Below are positions 1 to 11,800 of a stretch of DNA of 64,000 nt, piece after piece (position 1 is the stretch's first letter; each line of letters opens with the position of its first letter). A program made the translations under genes and the position numbers. The stretch comes from Entamoeba invadens IP1 (lineage: Eukaryota; Evosea; Mastigamoebida; Endamoebidae): positions 138,434-202,433 of the forward strand of contig NW_004440440.1 of assembly GCF_000330505.1 (NCBI RefSeq), in the 5' to 3' direction. The notes beneath the pieces were generated by a model. It saw nothing but the letters and a program-made list of their open reading frames with translations. It ran no database searches and was not told the origin of the DNA.

Positions 1-204
1 TGAATTGAAGCGGGTTAGTATTGACTTTTTTGGTATAGTCAATACAATTAATTTGTTCTTCTCTAAATTAATAAGTTGGGAGTCGTCAATCCTCGGCTCG
101 AATACACATAACTGTGTTGGTGTTGTTTGCAATGTCGAGTTAAAAGTTACTTCAAACGAAAGAAGAGTCACTTTAGTAAACAGCTCTTCTTCATTCTGTG
201 ACAT
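1..204 (-). CDS. Partial CDS, N-terminal 68 residues, 3' end outside window
   Basis: On the minus strand an ATG at 204 opens a frame that runs to the window edge with no stop. An in-frame stop (TGA) lies at 219-217, so this ATG is the first available. The N-terminus is acidic (MSQNEEELFTKVTLLSFEV), followed by a beta-rich stretch ending in ..LTIPKKSILTRF. Codon use and base composition match the coding blocks of the neighbouring genes and differ from the AT-rich flank at 205-809. I recognise no family. The frame running the other way (5-259) is taken as its shadow. Confidence 0.55.
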   Translation of the reverse strand, partial: MSQNEEELFTKVTLLSFEVTFNSTLQTTPTQLCVFEPRIDDSQLINLEKNKLIVLTIPKKSILTRFNS

Positions 205-809
205 GATTCTACTTTTTCATAGTTTTGTAATTTATTGTATTAATAGTTTTGGATGGTAAAAATTAAACTGATGTTTATATTGGTCATTATTTTGATGTGT
301 GTTTATTTAAAAACAAAATCTTCCTCCAATAAACCATTTCTAAAAATTATTATTATTATTTAACTATTATAATCTATTTTTTTAAAGAAATCAAAAAATA
401 TAATTTTTTGAATAGTAAATAATTCGAATAAGAATGAAATATATTATTACATTATTAATTCAAAATAATAAAATTAAAGTAAAATAATAATATTACACTT
501 TTATTTTTTTTTAACAAACCAAAAAATCAGAATAAAATTTAACACATATAATTTAACTGAACAATCAGGAAAAAAATGGCTTTTGAAAAAAAATCCCGAT
601 ATTTTACATAAAAATACTATAAAACTACTTGTACAACTATTTTCTGGTGGTCTTAACATCTATATTTTATAACATACTAAAAAAATAATAATTATAATAA
701 TATAATATAAAAATTAAATAATATTTGAACATTTAATTTATAATCGAGTTAGAGTTATGTATTAAAAAAATGCAAATGAAAAGAACGGAAAAAACAATTT
801 TAAATAACG
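205..809. other. AT-rich intergenic spacer between divergent genes
   Basis: This stretch consists of runs of A and T with stops in all frames. It must hold the promoters of the minus-strand gene ending at 204 and the plus-strand gene starting at 810. No repeat or RNA gene was seen. Confidence 0.6.
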
Positions 810-3131
810 ATGTCGCTTTCTTCATCACAAGAAGACATCAATCATCATAGTGACGAATCGAAATTGACTAATGCGTCTAATATAATACCTTCAGATTTAA
901 AACACAAAGTAATGAATGATATATCAACTATTACAGATACCAACGAAATAGTTACATTGAACACTATTTACTCGATATTAGATGATCTCAAAATTAATTA
1001 TCACTCGAAGGTCAAACATATTTCAGAAGAATTAAAAATTAACCAACGAACGGTCTTGGCTACCCTTCGTCTTACTACCTTCAAAAACTGTTTGTCTTTT
1101 CACCAAAAGGTAAGAGCCACTTTAAATGGAACAAATCCTAAAAACGTCTTCTTTGTTGAAGAACTTGGTACGCAGTTTTATCACAAGAAACTTGTTGGGA
1201 CGTTGACGGTGTTCAATGAGAATGTGAAAGTCTGTGGAAGGAGGAGTTGCCTTTCGAATATTTTTATCAGCTGCAATGGTATAGGTGACAGTGTGCTTCC
1301 TTTGTTTGCCATTTCAAACATAAGAAAACCCAAGAAGGATATGAAGGACAAGGCGTTATTTATAGAGAGCCATACTGGGGTGATTACCAAAGAACAATTG
1401 AAGATGTGGTTAGAGGATGTGTTGCTCCAATTTATCAAATCCCAAAACAAAAACACTAAAAACACAGAGAAGTGTTATGTGATAATGAATGGGGCATACA
1501 AAGAGATAGCAGAAATGGTGAAAAAGGTGTTTGAAAAGGAAAACATTGAATTTTTGTTTGAACAAGACGAAGGGTTTGATGTGTTCAACCCATTGAATAA
1601 ATTTTCTGCGTTACTGAAGAACAAGTACCCCCTCGGCAATAGAAAGTTGAAAACAAATTTTGTGGAAATACTGAAGAGGGTCGACGAGTCAAAGTCCGAT
1701 TTACTCAAGTGGTCTGAAGAGTACTTAGGCGATGCGAAGTGGAATGAAGAGGAGTATTTTAAAGGAGTGAAAGAACTTTTGAGTAAGAGAGAAGTCAAAC
1801 CAAGAGAAAAGAAAAGAGAATTTAGTGAGAATGAAGAAAAGGAGAGCAAAGTGGAGAGTGAGAAGCTAAAGATGGAAGAGACTAAAATAGATGGAGATGA
1901 AAGTGAAGAAGATGTGAAAGAACCACAGAAAATTAAGACTGAAAATGTCTTATCGACTGTCACAAAAACAACGAATTTGTGTGAAGAAGTGTTACACTGT
2001 GATAACGTGAATTCTGTGACACAAAATATTACAGAGATGACGCAGAACAAAGTCGCATTTACACGAAATACTTTGGATTTTTACATTGAAAGGTGTGGAG
2101 TAAACCGAATCGAATTAGAAGAGCAAATCATTGTGTTTTTAAATACTGAAAAGTTTGTGACAACGAATGTGGGAAGTGGTAGTAAAGTGTTTGACAAAGC
2201 ATATAAAGACTCTGTAAAGGACCAACAGACAAGTCAAGAGTGGATGACGTTCACACAACACCTTCCAGTATGTACAAAGAATGTGACACTTTGTATCGAC
2301 TTTGTTGGGAGCCAAAGTCTTAAAGAAGTTGTTGCATTGAATGGAACACAAAGTAAAGAATTAATGTCTATTGAGAAAGAAACACTTGAAGATTGGATGA
2401 TCGTGTGTGTTGACCAGAGTGGGTGTTATAGAAGAGTCTTATGTTTCTGTGACAGTAACACCAGAGACCAACTCAAACTGAAATTCCTCAATGTCGACTT
2501 TGGTGAACATTGCGAGTGGAAAATGACACTGAGGGATGTCCAAAAGTGGGTGAAAGGAACGTTAAAACATGTAATAGATGACATCAATAACACGACACGT
2601 GGAAGTGTGACAATTGTATGTCACCCCTTTGTTGAGAAATGTTTAGGTATTGAGGAGAGTGAGAAACTACAAATAGCATGTATTGGTAATCCATTGTTTG
2701 ACATTATATCTCCACTCACGGACATTTTTGTTAACGCATTAAAAGAAATCGGAAACACACAAAATTGCGGGCGTGAGGTGTCTACTTTTTGTTTCTTAAC
2801 TGAAGTGTTTGGCACATCGAATGAAGACGTGCAACGGATGTTCTCATATCTTCACAATGAACAAACTGTAACATCAAAAATTGTGAAGTCACTCTCGTCG
2901 TACACATTTGCACAGAGAAGTAATGAAGTCACTTCATTCAATTTTGAGGGGATGAGTGTCATTGAAAAAGAAATACTTGGTAGTATAATCTCATCAATAC
3001 AATTCCAAGAATTGGGGTCGGAAAAGATGCAAGTGAGTTACCTTTGTTCTGAAGTACCTACACTTCTTAAAAGCGTTTGGAGGGCAAATTGGTTCAAAAG
3101 AGATTTGCTCTATTGGGACGGTGAAAACTAG
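810..3131 (+). CDS. Tandem degenerate DDE_1 (pogo/Tigger/jerky-like) domain protein
   Basis: A 773-residue protein with two halves that each resemble the DDE_1 transposase core. The N-terminus has a helix-turn-helix-like stretch (~65-100, KHISEELKINQRTVLATLRL). In half 1 (~105-280) the first-Asp block reads FFVEELGTQF, the central strand RRSCLSNIFISCNG, the second-Asp strand YVIMNGAYKE (family LLILDGHSSH), and the closing block FDVFNPLNKFSALLKNKY (family HLLQPLDVGVFGPLKxxY). A Lys/Glu-rich linker follows (~330-390). Half 2 repeats the series with LCIDFVGSQ, a TIVCHPFVEK strand and FDIISPLTDIFVNALKE. The acidic catalytic positions are replaced in several places (D to N in half 1, D to C/H in half 2). 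The long intact frame suggests a retained host gene, not a live transposase. The block matches are by eye; the family call is inference. Confidence 0.6.
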   Translation: MSLSSSQEDINHHSDESKLTNASNIIPSDLKHKVMNDISTITDTNEIVTLNTIYSILDDLKINYHSKVKHISEELKINQRTVLATLRLTTFKNCLSFHQKVRATLNGTNPKNVFFVEELGTQFYHKKLVGTLTVFNENVKVCGRRSCLSNIFISCNGIGDSVLPLFAISNIRKPKKDMKDKALFIESHTGVITKEQLKMWLEDVLLQFIKSQNKNTKNTEKCYVIMNGAYKEIAEMVKKVFEKENIEFLFEQDEGFDVFNPLNKFSALLKNKYPLGNRKLKTNFVEILKRVDESKSDLLKWSEEYLGDAKWNEEEYFKGVKELLSKREVKPREKKREFSENEEKESKVESEKLKMEETKIDGDESEEDVKEPQKIKTENVLSTVTKTTNLCEEVLHCDNVNSVTQNITEMTQNKVAFTRNTLDFYIERCGVNRIELEEQIIVFLNTEKFVTTNVGSGSKVFDKAYKDSVKDQQTSQEWMTFTQHLPVCTKNVTLCIDFVGSQSLKEVVALNGTQSKELMSIEKETLEDWMIVCVDQSGCYRRVLCFCDSNTRDQLKLKFLNVDFGEHCEWKMTLRDVQKWVKGTLKHVIDDINNTTRGSVTIVCHPFVEKCLGIEESEKLQIACIGNPLFDIISPLTDIFVNALKEIGNTQNCGREVSTFCFLTEVFGTSNEDVQRMFSYLHNEQTVTSKIVKSLSSYTFAQRSNEVTSFNFEGMSVIEKEILGSIISSIQFQELGSEKMQVSYLCSEVPTLLKSVWRANWFKRDLLYWDGEN

Positions 3132-4230
3132 GTATTTGCATATTACTTTTTCATATATTTGTCTCCAAATTTTTAAAAATGTACGGCGATGCAAAATTAA
3201 AATTTTTTATATTATTTTTATGTGTCAAGTGGACTCAATTATAAGCAGGCGTTTCCAAAATAATTATTGCCGAAAATGTGGTATTATAACGTACGAATTT
3301 ATAAGAGAAAATGAACATTTTGGTTATAAAATGGTAACGTGGGTAATTAGGATTGTGATTTTGAAAACCTTTGATTATTAGTTTGATTCTTAATGAAACA
3401 AATTATTATAAAACAATTAAATTACTATAATTTTATTACTATAATATACCAATTAATTTATTAATAATTTATAACAAAATTTAATTCAATTTGACTTTAA
3501 TTAACTGTGTTGGGAATATAAAATATGTTGTAAAATTAACAAATTAAACTTATCGGTTTTTGAAATAAATTGTTATATCATTTTTAATACTATATTATAC
3601 AATATTATATTATTAGATATGTTAAAACATTTTAATTATTATCCGATATAAAAACAAAGAGGAATATAAAAAAACTAACCTTTTTTTTAACAAAATTGTT
3701 TTTTAAACTCTGAAAAACAATTATTCAATATATTAAAATTAATTATTAATTATTAATTATTAATAATTATTATATTAGTATTAATATTTGGTAATAATAA
3801 TTGTTATTTATATTATCAAAATAGTGTGTGTAAATATAAAAGAATCAGTGACATGAAACTTCACCCTAAAACATATACATATCTATTCCACACAATCGGG
3901 AATTTTGCATATGAATTATTTTGGAATATATTTAAAACAATAATCTAACATTTTATTAATTAAAAATTCTATTTAATATAGTATATTGTTAGTCTTATAA
4001 ATAGAATATTTTATAAATAAAACCGTCATATTTAGAAAATGATTTATGAAATCCCCTTTTGGTGATATTTTGTTATTTGGCTGTTGTACCGGGAAAAATT
4101 CCAAAAAACCCGATGAAATGACTTTCTCGGTTCTAAAAATGCCCATCCATTTATAACGAGTGAAGTTTCGAGTCGTTAATAATACGAATGATATTAAAAG
4201 AAGGAAATAGGCAACTCAGCCATTCATTTC
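3132..4230. other. AT-rich intergenic region
   Basis: About 1.1 kb rich in A/T runs. The small frame at 3121-3381 overlaps the 3' end of the upstream gene and has no recognisable product. The last ~150 bp (GTACCGGGAAAAATTCC and following) are less AT-rich and probably include the promoter of the DCN1-like gene. Confidence 0.55.
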
Positions 4231-4929
4231 ATGGGCGCACAACACTCATTCCACGTTATCACACGAAGGTTGTCAATACACAAAAAACGCAACAGCAAAG
4301 TAGTGAGCCGGAGAGAACCACAGACGTGTCTCCAAAGTCTTCCGAAAGAGCAAACAGTAGACTACGCCCAAGACGAGTTCAACAGATATCAAACAAACAA
4401 CACGATTTCAATGAATGGGATAGTCTCATTAATGAGTGACTTGCATATTGATGATATCAGCTCTTTACAAGCTCTTTGGGTTGCGTGGAAATTCAACGCG
4501 AAAAATAACATTATAACCCTCAACAACTTTAAAAAGTGTTTTGATGAATTTCATATGAAAAAAGTGACTGAACTAGTTAAGTATATCCCACAGAACCCAC
4601 TTGATGATAGAGTCCAAGCAAAACGGCTCTTTATCTTTTCATTTGATTGTAATATAGAATACGGTCAGAAAAGAATAGGTAAAGATGATTGTATAGAAAT
4701 TCTTGACCAATTCTTTGGAAGACAAAACGCACAACTCAACCGTTTTATTCGATTTTTAAAACAAGAATCGGTAAGACCACTCTCTCGTGACGAGTGGCAA
4801 AATTTGTTTGATTTAATAGAAACAGTTCAATTGGACTTTTTAAATTATTCGACGGGAGATGATTCGTGTTGGCCTTTAATCTTTGAGAGTTATTATAACT
4901 ATTGTATGGATAATAAAAACTATTATTAA
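4231..4929 (+). CDS. DCN1: DCN1-like cullin neddylation factor (PONY domain)
   Basis: 232 residues. From ~50 onward the sequence follows the DCUN1D1/Dcn1 fold: FNRYQTNNTISMNGIVSL, then LQALWVAWKFNAKNNI (human DCUN1D1 has IIAWKFRAA at this place), then RLFIFSFDCN.., LNRFIRFL, LSRDEWQNLFDL and the closing acidic pocket block FLNYSTGDDSCWPLIFESYY. Dcn1 proteins act as scaffold E3 ligases that bring NEDD8-loaded Ubc12 to cullins. The first ~50 residues are basic and show no UBA domain. A competing frame at 4188-4439 covers the N-terminal part, but the family alignment continues across it in the 4231 frame, so that frame is chosen. The exact start is uncertain. Confidence 0.75.
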   Translation: MGAQHSFHVITRRLSIHKKRNSKVVSRREPQTCLQSLPKEQTVDYAQDEFNRYQTNNTISMNGIVSLMSDLHIDDISSLQALWVAWKFNAKNNIITLNNFKKCFDEFHMKKVTELVKYIPQNPLDDRVQAKRLFIFSFDCNIEYGQKRIGKDDCIEILDQFFGRQNAQLNRFIRFLKQESVRPLSRDEWQNLFDLIETVQLDFLNYSTGDDSCWPLIFESYYNYCMDNKNYY

Positions 4930-5520
4930 TTTACTGCTGTGTTTTCCTTGTTGAATTCTTTTGGTTAAAATTTATTTAAAAAATATAAAATTTAAAGTCT
5001 TTCTATAATGTAACCATTTGTATTTTATAATTTATTTTTATTATATTATTGTATATATTATAATATAATATTTATTTATTATAATTATAGTTAATTGTTT
5101 TAGTATGTTTAAATTGGCAACATAAATACTTTATTTGAAAATTTGAAGGCTTTTCTTTTTATTCAATTAAAAACAATTATTAAAGTATTATATATAAATA
5201 TAAATGCCTTTTTATCTAGTTAAATACCAATAATTTATTATAAGTTAATTATCCCATTATAATTATAGTTCTTATTTTAATCTGATTAATCATTTTCAGT
5301 TGTCAGAATGTTGCCCTCCCAAAACGGAAGAGTTAACAAAAACAATCACATAAATAGAATAACAGTACCAAACTTTATTATACTTTTTACCAGATTAGTT
5401 AATTCTTTCCATTCCAATAAAAAATCACCTTTTTGATCAAAAGGAAAAATGAACAACTTAACAAGTTGGTTTAATTTTAAAAAAAATTTGTATAAAACGA
5501 AACCTGAAAATTAGTTCTGT
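4930..5520. other. AT-rich intergenic region
   Basis: About 590 bp of A/T-rich sequence between two plus-strand genes. No coding frame, repeat or RNA gene was recognised. Confidence 0.55.
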
Positions 5521-7482
5521 ATGGCGAGCAACACTGACGAGTTCAAGGGCTTTGTCGAGTCAATTAAAAAGACAAATCCTAAACGGTTTGTTTTTAATAT
5601 AGTTGGGTCAATAGTATTTCTTAATTTAATGATTGAATTTGTCGGAACAAAACATTACTTATGCACAGAAAAAGCGCTTACAAGACGTTGAATGACCTCA
5701 CACCAAAACTCACATTCGAGCAACTTGTGGAATTGGTTCCGACGTTTCGCGACTACTTAGCAAGTAAAGATGACCCAACAACGTCATCACTCATATCGAA
5801 CTTGCTGCCAGTCATTCGTAAATTATACGTCTCGGAAAACGAAGAATACCACACCCAAGCAATGTTACTTGTTGCTCCACTCACTGAGTTGTTGGTCAAT
5901 GGTCAAAAATCGATTAAGAAGTCGACGGTGAAATGTTTGAAGCGTGTCATTCCAATGTTGAATGAAAACGACTTTAGAGGGTATGTCTACTCCGTTGCTA
6001 AAGCACTTCTTTTGGACGATTCGGACTGCCAAAACCAATCGTTTGGATTGGCTTTGGTCGATGCGATGTTACCACGACTTACGAACGATGAAAAGATTCA
6101 ACTGCTCTTACCAAAGTTACCAGATTTATTAGTCTCAAAAGACCTCTCGTTGAGGAAAAGTACTATTAAAACGTACGCTTTACTCTCCACACAACTTCCA
6201 ACAGACTATGTCGACGGTATGATAGTACCTGCAATAGTGTGTGGTGCTAATGACAAAGAGTTTGTTGTTCGAAAGAAAGCGTCGGAATGTATTGCAGATA
6301 TTTGCGAAATCGCTGTTGAAAACAAGTCAAATTTGATCAGGCCATTTTTCTCGTTGGTCCAAGACGCTAACAAACCAAACGCAATTGTCTCGTTAAAGCA
6401 AATACCTCGCTTTTTACATATCGTCGGGTCCAAATTGGCAAATCAATACTCAAAAGAAATTCTGCCGATTTTGGTTGCTTTATCAGCAGATACAGTGAGA
6501 CTTTTCCCAGACGCTCCGACCTCTGTGGGATTGTCGTTGAGCTCGATAATTTTGTTCTTCATGGAAAAGGAGACGGAAACGGTATTCACTATCGTGAAGA
6601 ATTTGGCGTCGTCTACCGCCACTGGGGCTCGTTATAGTGTTGGGACGTGTTTTCAGTTATTCATGCCCTACGTCAAAGCGATGGACTCCAGAAACTTTTT
6701 CCTGGGTGTTTATGACAACTTGTTGAAAGACGAGAAGGTGGTGCAATTAGCTGCTATATCGTCATTGGCGGACGTGATTGGAATTGTCACGCCGGAGCTA
6801 AAACAGAGGTACATGAAATGTTTTATGAGCTTCATGGAAGACCCGTTCTGGAGAGTCAGACTCCAAATTGCATCGAGTTTTGGGAGAGTTGTGAAATGTG
6901 TTGGGGAGTCAGTGGATGTGCAAAACTACTTGTTTAAATTATTGAATGACCCGATGGCAGCGACTCGATCGAAGGCCGCAGAAGTCACTGCGCAAGTCTT
7001 CACGATATCATCGAAAGAGTTTCAAGACAAAATCAGAAGTAACTTCATTGTATTGTCAAAGAGAAATTACCATCGGAGAAAAGTCATTGTCGAGTTTGTC
7101 GCGTTTGTCTTTGGGCAAGCCGAGTCAATGGACGATGCTTTGGCCAAATTGGACAATTTCTATATGCCTTTCTTTTTGCAACGAGCCGATGATCCTGTTC
7201 CTAATGTGAGAATACACCTGTGCCACGCCATCCATCTCATTGCTTCAAAATATCGTTTGTTTTATATTTATTGAATTCTGTTAATCACACAAGTATATTC
7301 CAAGTATTATAAGTCGTCACATCGTTACTTATTGAAGTGGTGTCTCTCATTGGAAATAACAAGTAGCCCAGATAATGGAAAACGAAAAGATCAAAGAACG
7401 CTGTTTTCAGTTGCTTGCTGATGATGATGAAGACGTCGCGGGTGTTGCAAGTGGGTTGTTCGGGACTGTTGTAAAAGCATAA
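5521..7482 (+). CDS. PP2A scaffold (A/PR65-type) HEAT-repeat subunit, three exons
   Basis: Splicing restores a full-length protein. Exon 1 is 5521-5585 (MASNTDEFKGFVES..), intron 1 is 5586-5668 (GTTTGT...CACAG), exon 2 is 5669-7254, intron 2 is 7255-7366 (GTTTGT...AGTAG) and exon 3 is 7367-7482, ending GLFGTVVKA. Phases agree at both junctions and the product is 588 residues, close to the 589 of human PR65-alpha. HEAT repeats run throughout; typical inter-repeat blocks are DPFWRVRLQIASSFGRVV and DDPVPNVRIHLCHAIHLIA. The A subunit holds the catalytic and regulatory subunits of protein phosphatase 2A together. A PP4R1-like protein is the alternative, but the length favours PR65. The unspliced frame alone (5661-7274) would lose both termini. 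Confidence 0.75.
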
Positions 7483-7703
7483 ATATTTGTTTTAGTGTTG
7501 TCATATTCTTATTTTAATTTGAATATTAATATGTTTTTAATATATTTTAATATATAACCTTTCGTATATCTTTGATAGTTTAAATACTTAATATGAATTT
7601 GATATTTGGTTTGCTTTTTGTAACAACTCAAGACTCATATACAAAACTACTAATTAAACCATAATTAAACTATTCTTATCTAACATATTAACTAGATAAG
7701 TAA

Positions 7704-8693
7704 ATGTCAGAAGCCCCAAAGACAAGTACCCCGATTGAAATTCCGATAATTGGGATTAAGAACTTCCGCTCGACGTGTTTTGCAAATAGTGTGTTTCAAA
7801 TATTATGTAGTCAGCGAGCCCTAATTAAATACCTCAAAGTGGTTGAGCCGACAACGGAGACGCCATATACTTTTGCTTTGAAGAAAATGTTGAAGCCACT
7901 GTTGGAGTCGAAGACGCCTGGTATCATTAGAGAGTCGATTGATCCCCCAGAAGAAATGAGGAAGATCATTATAGACCTCCAAACAGAGAGTGGCCAGAGA
8001 CAAATGGATGCGGGAGAATTCTATACGACCGTCATTAACGCGCTTCACGTCGAAAGTTTGAAGATCCAAAAACCGGAGGAGACTCAAGAAGAAGATGACG
8101 ACGGGTGGGAAGAGGTTGGAGAAAAGTCGAAGAAAATTAGTTTGCGCACGGAGAAATCGGACGGGAAAAGTTGTGTGTCTGAAGTGTTCAGAGGGAAGAC
8201 AAGAATGACAACAACGACTGTCGATGCCAAGAAAAAGGCAAACAAAGCTGTTTTCCAGGACTTTTATATCTTCTCCGTCCCTCTTCAGAAGGGAAAGGAT
8301 TGTTGTAAAACCACAAATGAGTGTTATAATTTGGCGACATCAAGAAGGGTTGAAGGGAATATAGTCCAAACACTTTCCATAGAAGAATTTCCAAAGGTTT
8401 TAGTGCTTCAATTCAACAGATTCATTTACGACAGAGTGCAATTAAAAGTGGTTAAAATCACAGATCACGTTTCATTTGAAGAAACACTCAGTCTTAAAGT
8501 TGGGAAGAAGAGTGTCAATTATAAGCTCAGTGTGGTCGTCGAACACAGAGGAAATAATATAGGAAGAGGACATTATGTTGCGTATGTAAGAAGAGGCCCA
8601 AATTGGTTCTTTTGCAACGACGAACAGATCATTAAAACAGACTTTACAGAGGTCAGAAACGCAATGGCGTATCTTCTTGTCTACTCTAATTGA
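7704..8693 (+). CDS. Ubiquitin carboxyl-terminal hydrolase (USP/C19 family)
   Basis: 329 residues, short for a USP. The Cys box is GIKNFRSTCFANSVFQ near the N-terminus, with the nucleophile Cys25. The His box is GRGHYVAYVRRGPNWFFCND with His290, and the downstream Asp in FCND completes the usual triad. Between them, FPKVLVLQFNRFIYDR matches the family's (L/V)xxQLxRF strand. Around residues 115-150 there is an acidic insert (EETQEEDDDGWEEVGE). The protein should cleave ubiquitin from substrates. The Cys box has FRS where most USPs have LGN, so oxyanion-hole geometry may differ. It is a single exon with an AT-rich 220-bp upstream spacer. Confidence 0.85.
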   Translation: MSEAPKTSTPIEIPIIGIKNFRSTCFANSVFQILCSQRALIKYLKVVEPTTETPYTFALKKMLKPLLESKTPGIIRESIDPPEEMRKIIIDLQTESGQRQMDAGEFYTTVINALHVESLKIQKPEETQEEDDDGWEEVGEKSKKISLRTEKSDGKSCVSEVFRGKTRMTTTTVDAKKKANKAVFQDFYIFSVPLQKGKDCCKTTNECYNLATSRRVEGNIVQTLSIEEFPKVLVLQFNRFIYDRVQLKVVKITDHVSFEETLSLKVGKKSVNYKLSVVVEHRGNNIGRGHYVAYVRRGPNWFFCNDEQIIKTDFTEVRNAMAYLLVYSN

Positions 8694-8852
8694 GATGCAC
8701 TCTATTATATTTATAAAACATCACTATTAAACATTAATAATATAAGTATTATAAGAGTATAGTTTTAAAAATAGAACTATACGAATAGAATGAAATAAGT
8801 AAAATTACTATACTTTATAGTAAAGAACTAAGAGAACGAATTCACTAAATAA

Positions 8853-11800
8853 TTACACGAATGTGACTGGCAACTCGTACTGCTGGTCCAAACCAAGGTA
8901 ACAATCCGATAAGAGGAGGACCTTGAAGTTGAACGTCCCTGTGATCACAGGGCAGACGCACATCAATGTGACATTTGTGGCCTTCTTGATCCCAACCTTT
9001 TTCAATGCTGCCAAACTCCCATCTGGTCGTAAAACAATGACATACCACCCTTCTTGTTTCATCTTGGGGAAGCGTGGCAAAAACGCGTAATTTGATCCTT
9101 GATTCTGTCTGACTAAATTGATAGAAATGTCGAATATCTCATCACAAATTTCGACCTTTTCGGGGACGATCAATTTAACATCGACTCGGGGCAACTTCGC
9201 GATTTGTGTTCTAATTTGATCTGTTTGCTTCGAGTTAAGTCCTGCCGTCTTACACGCCTTTGTTAATGCACTTTGTTCCATTCCGAAGAATTGGGGCAAG
9301 TACCTCAAATTCTGTCTCTCAAATTTGACGACGTTCTTCTGCGAAACACCCGCAAGGGTTAACAAAGGAGACTCAAAGACCCATCGACCACTTCCTATCA
9401 TTTGTAACACTTCTATAGCTCTCACTACAACATCGGTATACCCCTTCTCCGCTACTATGTCAATGAATGCTTGAACTATTCGAATAGCTTGATCTAAGAC
9501 ACTTTTAGTATCCAAGACGAAGTCGACTATTGGAAGTGTATTATCTCCAAAGTACGCGCTTAACAATAAGAAAACCTTTGTGTGCGGATCATCAAAAGAG
9601 CCTTTAACACTGCCATATCTAACACTTTTCGATAAGGTTCGACAGTGGTTGTCATCTTCATGTCGAACAGGGTGATTGTTATACTCCGCAGCGTCTGCGA
9701 TGATTTGGATGATCTCTTGGTGACTCAAGTTCTTCCGCATTCTCACAGCAAACATCTTGATAGTCAAGTACGAGATATAATACATCGTTCCTACCTTCCC
9801 AATAGAAGTCGCTTGTAACTCCCCGTCTTCGTATGTGATACATTTCGCACTCACTAATTGTTCAATGGCAGTTAACACTTTACTCACTAAGAACTTCCCA
9901 ATTTGGATCTTTCCGTCATATCCATAATAATTGGGGTTTTTCAACAGTCTTCTGAAGTAATACGTGTACGTCAAAAACTTCACGGCGTCCTTTAAACAAG
10001 TGACATTCCCAACAGCTATTTCCGCATTAAGTTGGTCTGCTATGACGTTCTCAAAGTAACTCTCCAACGGGAATGGCTCAAACAAGAACTTCTTTAAGAA
10101 GTCCTTCTTCGGCTCGTACGTCAGAATCACAGCAACTCCTTCATTATCAAATTGCGGTCGTCCGGCTCTCCCCATCATCTGTAAAATATCGGTCAATGGC
10201 ATATCGACAAACTGATGCTTTTTCCCGTCGAAGTATTCAGTGCCTTTAATGATGACCAAATGAGCCGGTAAGTTGACTCCCCACGCCAACGTCGCGGTGG
10301 TGATCAAAATTTGTATTTTGTTTGACTTAAATAAGTCCTCGACCAAATCTCTGTCTTTTTCATTCAGCCCGGCGTGGTGCATTCCAATCCCGTAAGGTAA
10401 TGACTCTCTTAACATTTGGTCGGTCACCTTCTTCTGCTAATTTCGAGGCTTCTTCCNNNNNNNNNNNNNNNNNNNNNNNNNNNNNNNNNNNNNNNNNNNN
10501 NNNNNNNNNNNNNNNNNNNNNNNNNNNNNNNNNNNNNNNNNNNNNNNNNNNNNNNNGATGTGTGCTATTAACGGGACAGGCCGGAGGGATGAATGGAAAT
10601 TAAAGACTGACGTTCTTTCAACTCCAATCCATGCCATCATATCGTCGACATTCGCAATAGCTGTTGTGAGTGCACATATTCGTATTGGGACGTTCAACCT
10701 CTCTGTAATTTGCTTTGTACGAGTAACAATTGCTTCGATCACAGGTCCTCTGTCTTCCCCAAGTAAATGAATTTCATCAATAATGACTAACCCTACTTTC
10801 TGGATGTATGACTTCTTCATCCACAATCGAGTCACCCCATCCCATTTCTCAGGGGTTGTTAGAATGACATCCGCTTTCAATATAGCTGAACTGTCCGGTG
10901 TAAAGTCTCCTGTTAACTCGACGATTTCCTTCTTCATCTGTTTCAACTTACCCCGCCAATCCTTCAATTTCTCTTTCACTAAGGCTTTCATGGGAGCTAC
11001 ATAGACTACTTTCTTCGATGGAGTGTCGCGGAAGACCTTTAACATACATAACTCGGCAGCTACAGTCTTTCCAGATCCCGTCGGTGCGCCGACGATGATG
11101 TTACTATCAGTGTGGAAACATTTAAAGAAGAATTGCGTTTGTGGAGGGTTAAAGAATTTGAAGCCAAAGAAGTCCTCATATTGCCGAGTTGCTTTTGTAG
11201 GCAATGGATTGAGTCGGAGGAGTTTTGTCATGAAGGACTCATCGTCGGGCAGTGTGGACTCGTCGAAGATGACTGGCGAAGTACTGGTGCACCCAAAGTA
11301 TTTGTCCGAGACCACGTCGACGACGTATTGATCGTTGTGGATGACAGGAACCGACGCTATGATTTCCAGTGGTGTTCCTGTTGCGTTATAGTCGTCAATA
11401 GCCTTTTGGTTCAACATGAACGAGTCGAAGTAGAAGAGTTGGGAGTATTTACTGTCGCTAATGAACAACCAAAAATTCTCAATAGTGCCCAAATCTCTTC
11501 CCCATCTGAATGTTGGGTGCACATGAACTTTAATTTGGAGGATAGTAGAGGTCAATGGGATGATTGAAGTGTCCAACGCCAAATAAGGAAATTCAGAGGC
11601 ACATTGTTTGATTTGTGTCGCATATTGAGGAGTGTCCATGAACTCATTCTTGTCCATTTCACATATAGTCTCCACATCAATGTGCTTTGTTTGAAGTCTT
11701 AAAACCACTTGTACGGGCAACGACTTAAATTGGAAGAGGGGGTGAACGGTATTCCAATTTTGTTGGTCGATCATCTTTGTAAGTTCCAATAAGTTGATAG

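Noticed and set aside
4188..4439. Plus-strand frame MILKEGNRQLSH... with Gln/Ser-rich composition
   Set aside because: The overlapping 4231 frame aligns with DCN1 proteins through this region (FNRYQTNNTISMNG..), so the 4188 frame is a shadow.
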